Assembly (NCBI RefSeq): GCF_000247695.1
Contig: NW_004624734.1
Location: 35,977,153-36,041,152 of the forward strand
Length of the DNA stretch: 64,000 nt
From: Heterocephalus glaber
Taxonomy: Eukaryota; Chordata; Mammalia; Rodentia; Bathyergidae
Direction of reading: 5' to 3'
Each line of letters opens with the position of its first letter. Position 1 is the stretch's first letter. The notes beneath the pieces are model-generated. The model ran no database searches. It worked only from the letters and a program-made list of their open reading frames with translations, and was not told the origin of the DNA. The position numbers were made by a program, and so were the translations under genes. Below, piece by piece: positions 10,520-25,500 of this stretch.

Positions 10520-13500
10520 ATTGGTGGCACTAGGGATTGAACCCAGAGGTCCTCTACCACTGAGCTACATCCCCAGGTCTTTTTATTTTTCATTTAAAGA
10601 CAAAGTCTCACTAAATTGCCCAGGTAGGACTTGAACTTGAGATCCCTCAGTCTCCCACCAGGCTGGGATTACAGGTAAGTGCCACTGTGCCTGGCTCCCA
10701 GGCCTTTTTTATTGTGAGACAGGGTCTAAGTCACTAAATTGCCCAAGCTGGGCTTCAACTTGGGGGATTCTCCTTCCCAAAGTGCCGGGATTACAGCTGT
10801 ACACCACACCACCCAGCAATATTCTCTTGACTGTAGCTTCACAGTAAGTCTTTAAATCAGGTGGTTTATGCACCATCACCTAGCTATTATAGCTTTTTTC
10901 ATTTTCATAAAAAATTTAGAATCAATTTATAGACTTGTACAAAAAAGCCTGCTGGAGTCAGGCAAGATGGTAGAGGTCTATATAGTAATCCTATACAGTA
11001 ATCCTAGTACGTGGGGACTTTGAGGTAGGAGGAGCCCATGTTCAAGCTTCCTGGCCAGCTTAGTGACTTAGCAAGTCCCTGTCTCAAAATATAAAAAAGG
11101 TTTAGGGATATAGCTCAGTGTGAAGGTCCTGGGTTCAACTTCAGTAAAAAAAAAAAAAAAATCCTGCTAGAATTTGAATTGAGAGTGCCTTGAATACATA
11201 AAAATTGACTGTTAGGGTCTCTAAGAAATTAAGAAAAGCAAAACAAAAAGAAAAATTTTTTTGGTATTGGAAATTGAAATCAAGTGAGCCATATCCAAAG
11301 TCCTTTTCATTTTATTTTTATTTTAAGACAGGGTCTCAAAACAATGTAATTAACTAAGTTGCCTAGACTGGGCTTGAACTTGTAATTTTCCTGCCTCAGC
11401 CTCCCATTGTATTGGGATTACAGGTGTGTGCCACTATGCTTGGCCCCTCAACATTTTTAAAATAAAAATTTAAAAACTGTATTTGCTTACTAAAAACTGC
11501 AAGTACAATGCATATTTTTTATTTTTTAAATTTATTTATTTATATTTATTTATTTTTAATTTTTTATATATTTATTTATTAAAAAAATTTTTTTTTTTGG
11601 TACCGGGGATCAAACTTGGGTCCTTGCGCTTGCGGGGCAGGCAGCATAACCACTGAGCTAAATCCCCGGCCCATATTTTTAAATTTTTATATTTTTGCAG
11701 TACTGGGGATCGAACTCAGGACCTTGTGCTTGCCAGGCAGGCATGGCGCCACTGAGCTGCATCCCCGGCCCTGTATGTTTTTTTTTTTTGGTACCAGGGA
11801 TCGAACTCGGGTCCTTGCACTTGCGCAGCAGGCAGCGAAAATACTGTCCAGGATCATTCTTTCTTTTTTCTTTTTTTTTTTCTTTTGGTACCGGGGATCA
11901 AAGTCCGGTCCTTGCGCTTGCAAGGCAGGCGGCAGAACCACTGAGCTAAATCCCCAGCCCCCCTGTATATTTTTCTAAAGCACAAAAAGGCATAGTCTAC
12001 TAAGTAATATCCCTTCTTCTGTCTTCTACCCACCTCTCCAATGTATCTATTGTTAGAGGAAATTTTCTGGGTTTTGTTGTTTTTTCTTTCTTTTGTACTG
12101 GAGATTGATCCCAGGGCCTTTCCACTGAACTATACCCCCAGCCCTTTTTCACTTTGAGACAGAGTCTCACTAAGCTTCTAAGTTGTGCAGACCAGGCTCA
12201 AATTTGTGATCTTCCTGCTTCAGTCTCCAAGAGTGCTGGGATTACAGGCCTGCACCACCATGCCCAGCTCGCTAGAAGAGTTTTGCATATGCTTCCAGGA
12301 AAAGCTGATGTAGACCAGCCTGTGTGCACATGAGTGTTCAAGCCTGGCCTTTCACGCTTTACGTGGTATGTAGGAGCGCTTCCCACACCAGCCCCAGGCA
12401 TGGAGTTACTGTTTACAGGTGCTGTTTGGAGAGATCATTATTTAGTTAGCCGTTAACCTTTTGATGGGCCTTCTAGGTTTGCTATTAGAACTCTAATTCA
12501 ATACACATCTTTTGCTGAGATCTCTGCAGGTGAGTTCCTGACACGTACTTCCTGAGTTCAAAGAGTAAGTGCCCTTAAAATTCAGAGTCTCCAAACTGCC
12601 CTCCAAGAGCTGATGTGCCTCCGTACAGCCCAACATGCATACGAAAACACCTGTTTTCCCTCTCCTCAACACAGCATACACATCAAATTTTTAAGTCTGT
12701 GCCAATCAGGTAATAAGGAACAGTGTCCCACTTCTCTGTGCATTTCTCTAACTATAAATAAGTCGAACAATTTGAGGCAGGGCCCTGCGGCCAGCTGGTT
12801 TGGTGTCACACAGCCAACCTGCTAACTGCTGCTGGTAGTATCAGGGATGTAACGCCAGTCACCTCACCTCATTGACTTTGCTTTCATATCTGCAAAATGG
12901 GAATGTCAAAATATCTACTTCATAGGGCTGTTCTGAGGTTCGAATGAGAAAATGTGAGTGAAATACTCAATAAGGCCCTGGCAATATCATGAGTGCTTGG
13001 GAAGTCTCAGCTGCCACCAGTAGAGGAACAGCTGTGGAGGAAAAGTGGTAATGACAATGGCTTTTTCTCTAGGACCTGACTGTTCAGATCATTAAATCAT
13101 TTTTCAGTTGAGTGTTCTTCCACTTATTGATCTGTATGACACTTTTCAAGTTAATTGGCCCTTCATCATTGGTCACTAATATATTTTCTATCTTGCTACT
13201 ATTTTGTTTATAGAATTTTCCTTCTTTTGTAAAATAATCTTTGTTCTCCTTTACACTAGAAATACATATCAACTGTAGAAAAACAGAAATACAGTACAAA
13301 ACAAAAAAAGATAAACATCCCCTGTAATTTCACATCTCAGAGTCTTTCTATTAATTTCTAAGTGCCAAATCTTCATTAAAAATGAGATTACGCATGTTCT
13401 TTGAATCCTACCTATGATGATAGTGTAGGGCGAATATGTTTCTACAATTCATCTCCTTCTGAATGCAAGGTCAGTATCTTGGCCATTGCTCAAAATACAC

Positions 13501-16500
13501 CCCTTCCTCCCAGACTGCAGTCGGTTCCAAGCTGGAGAAACTTGCCCTTTCGGAAGAAGGGGAAGGGGAAGGGGAAGGAGAAGGGCTCCGGCCAACACAA
13601 GCCTTGACCCAGGCAACACAACAAGCTCCAAGGTTCCCAGGCAGCATTTTCCCCAGACAAAGATCTGAATGGGACCCAATGGGACTTCAAGACCTACACT
13701 ATCGGCCAGTTCCCTGAGTAATGCCCCTGCTATGGCTCTCCAGATTTTCTGGGCATTGCATACTTAGAATATCTCATCCCTGCCAGGGACAGAACTGTAA
13801 AAGACTGAGGCTTTCGCAGGTGCCTGACCTCATCAGTTCCAAATGCAGAGATCACCAATACCCCCAGTCATTCCTGTTTTGGAAACACTGGCCTCCCAGG
13901 GGATTCCTGCCATCCCTGCTAGTTAGTGGTCAAGCTACAGACTGTGCAGACTCCAGAGTCAGGGGAATTATTTCCTTAATACCCTGGGACCTAAGTCCAG
14001 CGGCCCCAGGCCGGGAAGAGGAAGATGACAGAAAGTCTGTTTACTTGAGTTCAAAGTGGCTGCAATCCATTAACTCCAATGAAATTAAGAAACTAAAGAA
14101 TGAGGCTCAGAAAGAATAAACAAGAAGGAAAGGGGGTGGGCAGAAGAAAAGAATCTCATCTTTTATACTTGAGCAATTAATTACTCAACCGAGTCCAAAG
14201 AAAAGCTTCCCTCTGGGCCAAGGGATCTCTGCGGGAACAGATTAGCACCCAGCAAGGCGGCCACGATGTCCCCTTTCCTGCTCGCCTGCTCAGAGAAAGT
14301 AAATGAGGACAAGGACTCAGGAAGCAGCAGGCAGCAAAGAAGGGAATGTTCCCAGAGTTTCTGCTCTGTTTTGGTTTTGCATCCCCCACAGAAAAAGAAT
14401 GTGATTTCTCCAGTCCAGGGGTATGAGTAGAACAAACTTGCATTTAGGATGGTTCAGTGAACTTAAAATGAAACATTTCCAACGGTGACAGCTATCAGCC
14501 AGGCCTGGTGGGCATTTCCCCTGAGAGCTCTGGTTCTCTGCTTCTTTATGCAACCAACTCCCATCACTGCTGTGACCATGTGCACCATGTGGGTCTGCAG
14601 CTGTGATGTGACCAGACACAGCCCTGTGCTGGAAACTGTGGCTTCACCCCCAGCCGAGGTGGCCATCACTGTGGGCCCAGGACAGGAGCAGCTGCTCCTC
14701 TGCGTACCAGAGCAGCACTGGCCCCCTCAAGGACGTTTAAAAAGAGCCCATCCTGGCCCAGCCAGTTCCAGGAAGCAACGACTGACCCTAAGGTACAGGA
14801 ACTAACCTATTCGGCACATGCGTGTCCCAACGCAGGAGGTTCCACACCCAGCACTCAGTATCCAGGATACAAGATCTCATTTCAACCCCTGGAACAAGCA
14901 CCCTGCCTTCCCCACCCTGGCCAACGCAACCTGGCTCACCTTGAGCGTGCAGTGCGCGGTGGAGCAGCGTTAGGAGCCCCGCCTGCCAGAAGGAGTAGCA
15001 GCCATCCACCAGCTTGTTGCAGCGGCCCTGAAATCCACCTTCAAATCGCATCTGCCGGCTTGTTACCCAGTGCTGAGAATGAGATGGAGAGGGGCAGGTG
15101 TGAGTGGGAGACACACGGTCCGGCAGGCCAGGACCAGCAGGCTGGCGGGGGAGGAAGCTCCTCGGCACGTGGCTTCTTAGGCCTCGGCTTTAGGGCTCCG
15201 GCTTTCATCTTTTCCTCCCCTCCCTGCCACAACTGTTTAAACTGAGTTTTGAGGCAACCAGCACTGGTCTCTGCCCAGGGCCCAACAGACAACTGCCTTT
15301 GCCTCAGTTCCAAACTGGCGCCGAGGCAGAGAGAACAGAGACCACACTGGCCTGTAAAGGCCTAGGAAAGTCTCGTAGTAAACATGCGTAGGGAGTCTGA
15401 GGCAAGACCTGCAGCTCTGTTCTCATTACTTCTCTGCTCAGGGAAGTCCATTCAAAGCAGACCAATGGAATTTTGTGGTACATCTGATCTGATTATTTCA
15501 AACTGTTCTACTTTACTACTACATGAAGACATTCACCTTAGGTTTCTTTCTCTTTTTTTGGTGGTAACAGAGATCAATCCCAGGGTACGTACTACGACTA
15601 AGCTACATCCTCAGTCTTTTTTATTTATTTATTTTAATTTTGAAACAGGTTCTCACTAAATTGCTAAATTGCCAAGATTGACTTGAACTTGCAATCTTCC
15701 TGCCTCAGCCTCCCTTGGCACTAGGATTACAAGCATACGTGACCATACCCAGCAAGCAGGACTGGAGGCAGAAGCCATCCGTCCTGATTACCATGTGATG
15801 ACTACCTGGCGTGGTCCCCACTTCAGAGGAACCTGGTTAGAAGATGGGGGAAACTCTTACTCTGAAGCTATAAACTGATACGTGATGTCACCCAGTAGTC
15901 ACACGTGACACCATTCTTTGCTTACCTCCAAGTTTTCTACACACTCTACCCTTAAGATCAAGATAGCCATGGCTCCTAGGAATGGGCAGAACAAACTGTC
16001 TGAGCAGATGTCACATTCGGTTCCCTCCTGAGCCCAAAGGAGTCCAAGCCCCAGCCCTGGTGCGCGGAGCTGACTTACTGAACCAGAGGTACAGAGGAGG
16101 CTACTGTGCCTGCCATCTTCCTAGACTGCGCTCTGAAAGCAGACAGGAGTTACTCCAGAGAGGGGTCCAGCAGTCCCTTGACAGCTGTAGAATCTATGCT
16201 ACTTCCTGGTCCTTAGCAACATTCACCCATAGAGAGTCACAATCCCAAAATCTGTTTTTCTTGAGATAGGGTCTTGCTATGTAGCCCAGGCTGGCCTCCA
16301 AATAGTGACCCCTCTGCCTCAGCCTCCCCACTGCTGGGATTAAACGCTTGTGCCACCAGGCCTGGTTCCAACAATCCCAAATTCTTAAAAGATGGAGAAA
16401 AAACCCCACAAATACTGTATTGCAGGTTCAGGTACCAACACACCCCCAGTCAGTCAAAATGAGCCAGTGCTTTGGGGACAATGCCAGTTAAGAGAAGCAG

Positions 16501-19500
16501 CCTAAACATCACTCAAGAGGACAGAAAACAGGCACAATAGAGGCAATTCATTCTTCCTCTTTATTTATCCCACAGGTTGTGGTTTTCTTTTATTAAGTTT
16601 ATTGGTACACTTTAGGTATACAATATGATGACAGTTATCATTGGGAATTTGTACCTTTACATGAGGTATCTTGGTTCTTATTTTTTCCCCCTTCCCCTGC
16701 CCTCCCTTCAACCTCTCCATCCCTCCCTATTTACAAAGACTTTGTTTCCAATTTTTCCTTTTCTCATATTTTTTCCTTTCCCTTCCCTCCTTTCCCCTGC
16801 TCTTCCCACTTCCTCTTCCCCTTTAGACCTTTTCTTCTTTTTCATATTATCTGTTATACATTTTGATTCTTATTTCACTTTCAGTTTCTCACACCAGAGA
16901 AACTCTTTGGTATTTACACATGTGTGTCCTATTTATTTCACTTAATGTGCAGACTGGTGTAACTACTGTGGTGATCAATATGGAGATACTTCAAAAAACT
17001 AGGATTAGAGGTCCCATTTGACCCAGCTATTCCCCTGCTGCATATCTTCCCAAAAGAATTAAAAGAATCATACCACAGCGATATATGTGCACCCATGTTT
17101 ATAGTGGCACAGTTTGTAATAGCTAAAGCTTGGAAGCAGCCCAAGTGCCCACCGACTGGAGACTGGATAAAGAAGACATGGTTTTTTAATAAAATGGAGT
17201 ACTACTCAGACATAAAAAATGAGACACTAGAGTCATTTATAGCTAAATGGATGCACATTGAGGCCGTACTCTTAAGGTTAAGTGTTTTTAAGGCAGGACA
17301 AAATTATTTTATTCCCCAGAGCCTGAGCCCATGCATTAGTTCTGTTCCCCTTGGCTGTATGAATTCATCAAATCCTTCAGATACAGGAACTAGGTCTTCC
17401 AAAGAAAATGGAGGGAAGGGGGCAGTCTGGGTTAGAGAGGCACTAACATTCACGGAGTACCTACTATGTGTCGGGCTGTTTGTAAATATTCTCTCTTCTA
17501 ACTTTCAGAGATTATAGGTTGTTATTCCTACCTATCAGAAGGAAAAAAAGTGAATCTAGATAGGCTGGCAGTTTGCTCAGAGTCACTTGGCCTATGCTCG
17601 CTTCGGCAGCACATACACAAGGTGATTTGGCTAGGAAGTAGCAGAGGCTGGGATCAAATCTAGAATATGGTCGTTATAACTTTGTGAACTGTCAATCACA
17701 AATTATACCCCCTACTTCTGCCTGGGACATGGACTTTTACGCTTCATCTTTGTTAATGATCAGGTTTTAAAATGTCTCATAAACTCAAAGTCCAGCATCA
17801 CCCCTCCACGACTTCAAGAGGCTTCAAGGAGAGCATGGAGGCTTCCCAAGGATGAGGGTAGAACACCGCCAGTTCTGCCCCACAGACTGTCACAGAATCC
17901 TCTAGCAAGCTCCTGATGGGTCCACGCCAGAAGCCTGGCATCTGAACTTGAAGAGCTGGTTTGCTGTGAGGTCACAGTGGGAGCTCCTGCTCCCCAGAGA
18001 CAAGAGGGGAGCCCTCGGTATGGCTGTGTTCTGTGCACCAGGTCTCCCCTGAGCACTGACCTACAACCTAGCGACTCCATGAAGCTGACCGCTTTCTGAC
18101 CTCTCTGAATACTGGCTGGGAGCTTGGGTCCAGACATAAATGCTGGGCCGCCTCCTCGGAGCAGCCGCCCCACTCTGCCTGAAGAACTCACTTGAGTGCA
18201 GGTGCTGACTGTTCACACTGGCAGTGAAGCTTGCCTTCAAAGGGCCTCAGAGCTCTTCTCACAACTTTTTCTCTTAGGAGATTCTTCCCGTGACACAGAG
18301 AAACCTCAAGCCCTAACAGACTGAGCTATACATTTCTTAGAAGTGTGAGAAAGGCACTGTGGCTCATTCCAAATGTCTACAGGACTCAAAGAGGACTCTG
18401 GAGTTGGCCTAGCACAAAACTGGACGCAGGTAGAGAGAGAAGCGAAGAAGAGAGCGGAGACTGAGGGCAGCTGAGTATCACAGTACAGCCACCCCCTCCC
18501 TGTACCGTCTTAGCTCAGAGCCCCGGCACCACATCTAAAGCACATCCACACCTAAAGCGCATCCCAGGAGCCGAAGTTTGTGAGCTCAAGGATGGAATTT
18601 GGTTAGCCCTTCCATGGCCTAAACCCCTCAGATCAGAGTCCCTCCACCAGGACCCAAGCCCAAGGAGTAAATGGCTCAACAGACACTTACCAGTAAGCTC
18701 TTCAAGTTCAAGGAGCATTCTTTCTTGAGGATCACCAGTGCAGCCAGGCCACAGAAAGTGTAGCCGCCGTGCGCTTCCATCCCTGGCACCCCACCAATGC
18801 CGCCTTCCCAGTTCTGACACCTACAGAGGGGTTGAGAGAGGCCGACTGAGAGGCCCAGGGAGCGGTGCACATGAAGTGTCCCCACCATGCACATCCAGGG
18901 AAGAGAATGCGCTGCTAGATTGAGGAGGCATCATCGTCACCACCACGAAGGAAGGGTGCTGACATTAGCTTCTGGAGATGCCTTTTCCTAAAACACAAAA
19001 TAGATCCAAAAATCCCCAGAAATTTAGAAGCAGTCTATTTGAATAAGAAATATAGCATCTCAAATTATTACTCTTTGGGAAAATGTTAAAAAAAACCGGT
19101 GTGCAGCATAACCACCAGGTTACAGTAAAGTTGAAAAATAAATGTTGATTCCGGTTATCTTTGAGTACAAGGTCTATTCGTGAAAATCCTTTTCATTTTT
19201 CTGTTTTCATCTAGCATTTTCCCCTGGTCCGGGGGAATCTAACTAGGGCCAATATGCTAGGTGAATGTTCTTCCACAGAGCCCCACGTCCACTCTATTTT
19301 CAGTTTCTAGAATGAACAGATAGACTTTTGTAACTATGCAGAAGTACATACATTTTTTATATGGGGTCTTGCCATGTTGCCCAGGGTGATCTTGGACTTG
19401 AAGGCTCAAGCAGTCTTCCACCTCAGCCTTCCAACAGGCATGTGCCACTGTACCCAGCTTATAACTGTTCAAAACTAAACATTATTTTTTAAAATGGTAA

Positions 19501-22500
19501 TATTTTATATATTCAGATTATCCATTTATGATTATTATAATTACTATTTGGGGTTAGACTACCCATTAAGGGGATATTTTCTGGGCTGGGGATTTAGCTC
19601 AGTGGGTCTGTCTGCTGCCTGCCTCGCAAGCCCAAGGTCCTGAGTTGGATCCCCAGTACCGCAAAAAAAAAAAAAAAAAAGAAAAAAAAGAGTATATTTT
19701 CTAGTCATAAAAGCATGCACAGTGAAAAACTGGGCTGCGGATGTAGCTCAATGTTAAACCACTTGCCCAGCGTATGCAAGGCTCGGGGTTCCACCTCCAG
19801 CATGGCAAAGAACAAAAACAAAAACACACGCACAATCTTTGGCCTGGCAAGAAAGAGCCATTTCTAGGAATTAATCTTAAAAAATAACTAAGAATGTGTC
19901 AAAAAATCAGACTATAAGCATATTTGCTATATTCCCATTTACAGCAGCAAAATGTTAGACCAACTAAAAAGCTTAAGAGTAGGATTCTAGTTGTATAAAT
20001 TATGAGAGACCTATGCAACAGCATACTACCAGTCATCTCAAATGATGCTACAGAAGTATATTTAAAGATGTTCTGCCTATTATAGGAGTGATATTATAAA
20101 ATGACTATATACGGTACAATTTCATTTCAGAATTCTGGAAGAATATACACCAAAAGAGTGTATCTCTGGGTGATAAACTACAAGTTATTTAGATTTTCTT
20201 TTATTTGCTTGTGAAAGCAAATCTGTGAAATAAATTTGCTTTTTTTTGGCAGTGCTGGCTATTGAACCCAGGGCTTTGCACATGCTAGGCAAGGGCTGTA
20301 CCACTAAGCCACGTCGCTGGCCTGAAATTTTCTTTTAAGTAGACTTTCATATGACACAGCAGAACTTTACTTCCAACAGCCTGTAAGTATTTAACTAAGT
20401 CACCCTCCCTACAGGCGTGTCAGTCTCACACTCCTGCGTGGTACAACTGCACAAGTGAACAGGCCTCCACCCAAAAGCTAGCAGAACCTCCAGGGAGGAG
20501 AGAAAGGAGGCAGAAATATTGCTCTGCCTTCCAGACTCCTCTCCCTGGAGTATCTTGGGCATCCACAGTCCTTCCACAGAGAGTGCGCAGGCTCAGGGAG
20601 ATCAGAGCGCAGAAGCCACAGTTAGCTACGAGTCCTGGGCAGATTTCTTAGTTCCCTCTGTCCCCTGATCCCCACTAGCACCCTGACTCGCACGCCCTAA
20701 GTGCTCTTTCCGGTGGAAGAGAGCAAGTGAGTGAAGCATATGCAAGGAATCTCAAGATTTTTCTTTTATTTAACTAGTCTTTGTTTTAGCTGAAAAGGTA
20801 ATACTCACTTAAAAGTTCTAGCTTTTAAAAGTACAAAAGAATAAACAATGAAAAGCAGGTCTCCTTCCACTCTTCTGTCAAGTTTCTGTGCCTCAGTCTT
20901 TCTATACACACACACAAACACACACGCGCGCGCAATACACCTATACATGCTCCACTTTCCCTTTGATTTTACACAGATGAGAGCATATAATACACACTCT
21001 TACATACCTTTTTCCATTTAGTAAAATTCTTTGGGCGTCTCTTCTAGCTAAAGAGAATTGGACTAAACATAAGAGCCCAGTAAAGTGAAAAGTAAAGAAT
21101 TTAAAAAGTGACAGAGGCTCAGAGTAAAGGTAATAGAAAGGATGTGAAAACAGACAGGAAATAACAAACCCTGAAAACTCAGCAGGGGGTGTTAAGAGAA
21201 ACTCACTGAGCAGAATAAAGAAACCTTCCTCAGCCCAATGCTAGGGGCAAGGCAGGGAGAGACAAGCATACATGAGGTGCCTCTGATGATCTGTAGAAGG
21301 CAGACTGTGTGTGAATCTAGTTGATTGGTCGCAAATTTATATAAGAACAGTTAGACCTGCAGGTCCCCTCCTCAAACCCCCAAAGATGAGGGTTTCAGGA
21401 GTCTAGTCAAGAGGATCTGAATCTTAGGATCTCCAGAGAGCAGGGGAGAGGTGTAGACTGAATGGGGAGACTGGGGTGAGGGTACTGCACAAGTGCAAAC
21501 GCCCACATCCCTGTCCCTACTACTAATCACAGCGCAGGCTGCCACCTTCGTACCCCAAGCAGGAACCTGGGAGATCTCTCTCTAGAAAACTGATAAGCTC
21601 AAGAAAATGGGCCCAGAGTACAGATAGAAGGAATTTCCTGGATGAATGGCTGGGTTTTACCTCACCCTTGCCTACATGGCCCCCACTGGCTTTTTAGTAC
21701 TGGACTCTTAAAATATGGACAGGAACTGCTAAACACCAGACATCTCAGGAAAGATGGGCCAAAGGGTCCAAATAAACAAAAATAAGAGGAAATAATGCAG
21801 GGTGCAGAGTTATATTAGATAAAATATTATATGAAGAATATTTGCACAGATAAAATATCCCTAAAACAGAAGAATGTAAAGGTTCAAGGTATTTTTTTTT
21901 TGGTACCGGGGATCCAACTCAGGACCTTATGGTTGCAAGGCAGGTGGCAGGACCACTGAGCTAAATCCTCAGCCCAGAAGAATATAAAAATAAGTATTCA
22001 GGGCATAAAACTGTGCTCTGGAAAATTAAAAATAGGATCACAGAAATAAAAACAGGATTAGAAAATAAATAGGGAAGCTCTCAGCAAGTATAAGAAAGAA
22101 GATTAACAAAATACAGGCCAAGTTTTAAAAAAGAAATCAGAAGATTAACACTAGTAGATGCTACAAACAAAAGCATACACAGAAAATTAAGAAAAAAATT
22201 ATCAAAGAAATACTGTCCCAAAGTGTCTCTGCACTGAAGTGTATGGGCTTCCTGCTGAAGAGGCCTGCTGACTGGCCAGTACCGGAAGAGAAAAACAGTT
22301 GGTATTAAAGTTCATCATCATTAAGTTTCTAAACAACAGGAATAAAGATTGTCAAAGTCTCCTATGGGGCAGATGGAGTGAGGACAGAGACAAAGAGAGA
22401 GAAGCAAAACAAAACAAAAACACAGAGGAGTGGGCAACATGATGGCATTGGTGGGCAGCATGCACAGTGGTTATCGTCACAGGCAAATCCACTGGTGAGA

Positions 22501-25500
22501 CCTGTGTCTGTGTGTGTGTGTGTGTCCCCAATCCCAGGGTCTTGCTGTGTAGCTGAAGCTGGCCTCAAACTCAATAACTCTGAATCCTCCTGCCTCAGCC
22601 TCCCTAATGCTGGGATTACAGGAGTGTGCCACCATACACAGCCCCACTTGATTTCTTTATATTCCAGCTTCATATAAAATTCAATATTCAACCATCTGAC
22701 ATATAAGGAAACTATGACATGACAAAGTTATATATCCCCCAAGGCACAAAGCTAATAACTGGCACACCTGGGACTCAGCCCTGGTGGCCAGGTTTCTGTG
22801 TCCACAGGGTGCCTGATGAATCAATCCTGCTGCAGACCATGGCTGCACACTCTGCACATAACAGGAAGTGGTTTCCTGAGGACCACTCGAACTGACTGAG
22901 AAACATACACTGAGCCCAGTGGGGATTTGAACTTGGAGTGGACAACAGCAGGGCGTCAGGCCCTCTCTCCCGACTCCATCTTTCCTTGCTCTACTTCGCC
23001 CTGAGAATGGTTACAGTAGCCCTGCCCAATGATGGTAACTGCAGGCTGGGTCACTGGTCAAGGGAGAGCAGCTAGAACTTTAATAGAAAGAAAGCCAACC
23101 ACCCTCCTGTCAGGAAGAAAGAGGTTGCCAGAAAGTGAGGAAGAATCCAGAAAGAGGAGAAGGAAAAGCCCAAATTCTGCCTTTAAACTCAGTCCAAGTT
23201 TCTACCTGGCTCCTGAAATACATGTATGAGGAGCAAACCAAAACTGATCTGAGATCGGAGCCACTGGCTACTAAGGTGACAGGTGTGCAGCTGAGGCTGG
23301 CCTGCTGACAGCGCGTCCACACACAGGCATGGATATCTTCTGAAGCAATCACACTCTAGTGGAATCCAGTCTCTATGATATAATAGCCCCATGCCCAGGA
23401 CACAGTGCAAACTACTCCACGGACGCACAAGCAGGGAAGTGTGACGAGCGGACTCCAAGATAACTGGACAAGGTTTTTTTGTTTTTTGGGTTTTTTTTGA
23501 GAGAGGGTCTCACTATGTAGTTCAGGCTGGTTTTGAACTCATTATGTAGCTCAGGCTGGCCTCGAACTTGCAGTGATCCTCCTGCCTCAGGCTCCCTGAG
23601 TGTTGGCATTACAGACGTGCACCACCATTCCCGGATGGACAGGGGTTTTAAAGAAGATCTAATTCTGTATTTGCCACAATGAAGGAAAAGATACTCATAA
23701 TGAATAAAAAGATGGGAAATTGGGGCCGGGGATTTAGCTCAGTGATTCCACTGCCTGCCTCGCAAGCACAAGGACCCGAGTTCAATCCCTGGAACGAAAA
23801 AAAAAAAAAAAAAAAGATGGGAAATCTCAGTTGAGAAACAGAAAATACACTGAAAAACTAAACCCAAGGAGTACCTAGTCTCAATCTCCACACTACAGCT
23901 CACTGACTCCTGAGCCCTGCCAAGTCCTCAGGAAACACTGGTTATGTTGTTCTGCCTTATTAATTATGACACCAGAAGCCAGAAGGAAACAGAACAATGC
24001 TTACACAATTCAGAAGGAATACAGTTTATACCATTTCCAACTTGGAAATCTCTAACTAAATAAACTATCCAGCAGGTTCTGTGACAAGAATAAAGATATA
24101 GTCAAGATGTTAAAAATCTCTCTTCCAGGTGCTTTTTGTTAGGACCTGTCATAGTACAGTACACGCCTCATTAAAACAAGCAAGTCAACTAAACCAAACC
24201 AACCAAACATACCCCCAAACAAAGCACAAGGAAAGGAAGTGGATTTCTGGCTGAACGGAAGCTTCTGGATGCCCACTGAGCAGCAAGCTGAGAGCAATCT
24301 GTCCAGGCTAAAGCAGGGGCAGAGAGCTGCAAGAGGGATGACCCAGAACACACACACACACACACACACACATGCACACACGCACGCACGCACACACGCG
24401 CGCGTGGGCGCACATGCACACAGGGAAACAGAACACCAGAGGTGTCTGTGTGGAGACTAATTTTACAGTGCTGGCAGAGAATTTGGGAGTGAATTCATGA
24501 ACTATACATTCATGCCATGGATAACTCCAGGAAAATGAAAGTTATACAAAAAATAAATATCATCATAGTATATCATTTGGTTTCAGTGTAAGTTATATAG
24601 GTTATATTTACATAGTAATAAGTACTATTTTGGTAAAGTATGCCTTTTGCTTTTCCTTCCTTCCTCCCCTCCCTTTCTCTCTCTCAGTCTACCACTGAGG
24701 TACACTCTCAGCCCTGTTCATTTTTTCCTTCTTTCCTTTTCTCCCTTTCTCTCTTCTTTCTTCTTGTTTCCTTTTCTTTCATGCTTTCCTGCCTTCCTCC
24801 TTTTCTTTTCTTCCTTTCTTTCTCTCTCTTCTTCCTTTCTCTCTCTCCCCACCTCCATTCCTTTCCTTCCTTTCTTTTTTTGAGGGAGGGGTAGGTTTGA
24901 GACAGGGTCTCACTATAGTCCAGGCTGGCCTTGAACTCACTATGAAGTTCAGGCTGGCTCTGAGCTCACTATGTAGCCCAGGCTGGTCTCAAACTCATGA
25001 TCCTCCTGCCTTTGTTCCCTAGTGCTGGATTACAGGGGTACATCACCATACCTAGCCCTGTTTTCTTCTCCAGATTATTAAATATTTGAAGCATCCAGGA
25101 AAGTTAGCAAATAATATGGAGAACATATATGGATCTAACACCTAGCTTAGATTTAACCGTGATGTACACATTAGGCTTTTTTTTTTTTTTTTTTAAAGAA
25201 AAGAGCTCTGACAGATATGGTTGATGTGTGTGGCCCTCCCTGATCCCACCTCCTTTGCTCTCTCCCCATTAGTAGCCACTGCCTAAAAGTAGCCCCCATC
25301 CTGACCTCGGTATATCTCTTTCCTATAAATGTTTTTATATCCTTCGTATGAACAATATGGAATTGTTTTGCATGTTTTCAAATTTTAAATAAATGTGCTG
25401 ATGCGGATGTGTTTTCTTTAACACTGTTTCCCCCCAAATACCATTTCTGAGGTTTATCCATATTGATACATGTAGCTCTAGCTCATTTGCTTCAAAACTA

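Noticed and set aside
12493..15313. Several open frames of 60-130 codons around exon 9 and in introns 8-10
   Set aside because: They either overlap exon 9 in another frame or lie in intron sequence with no family resemblance or splice support.
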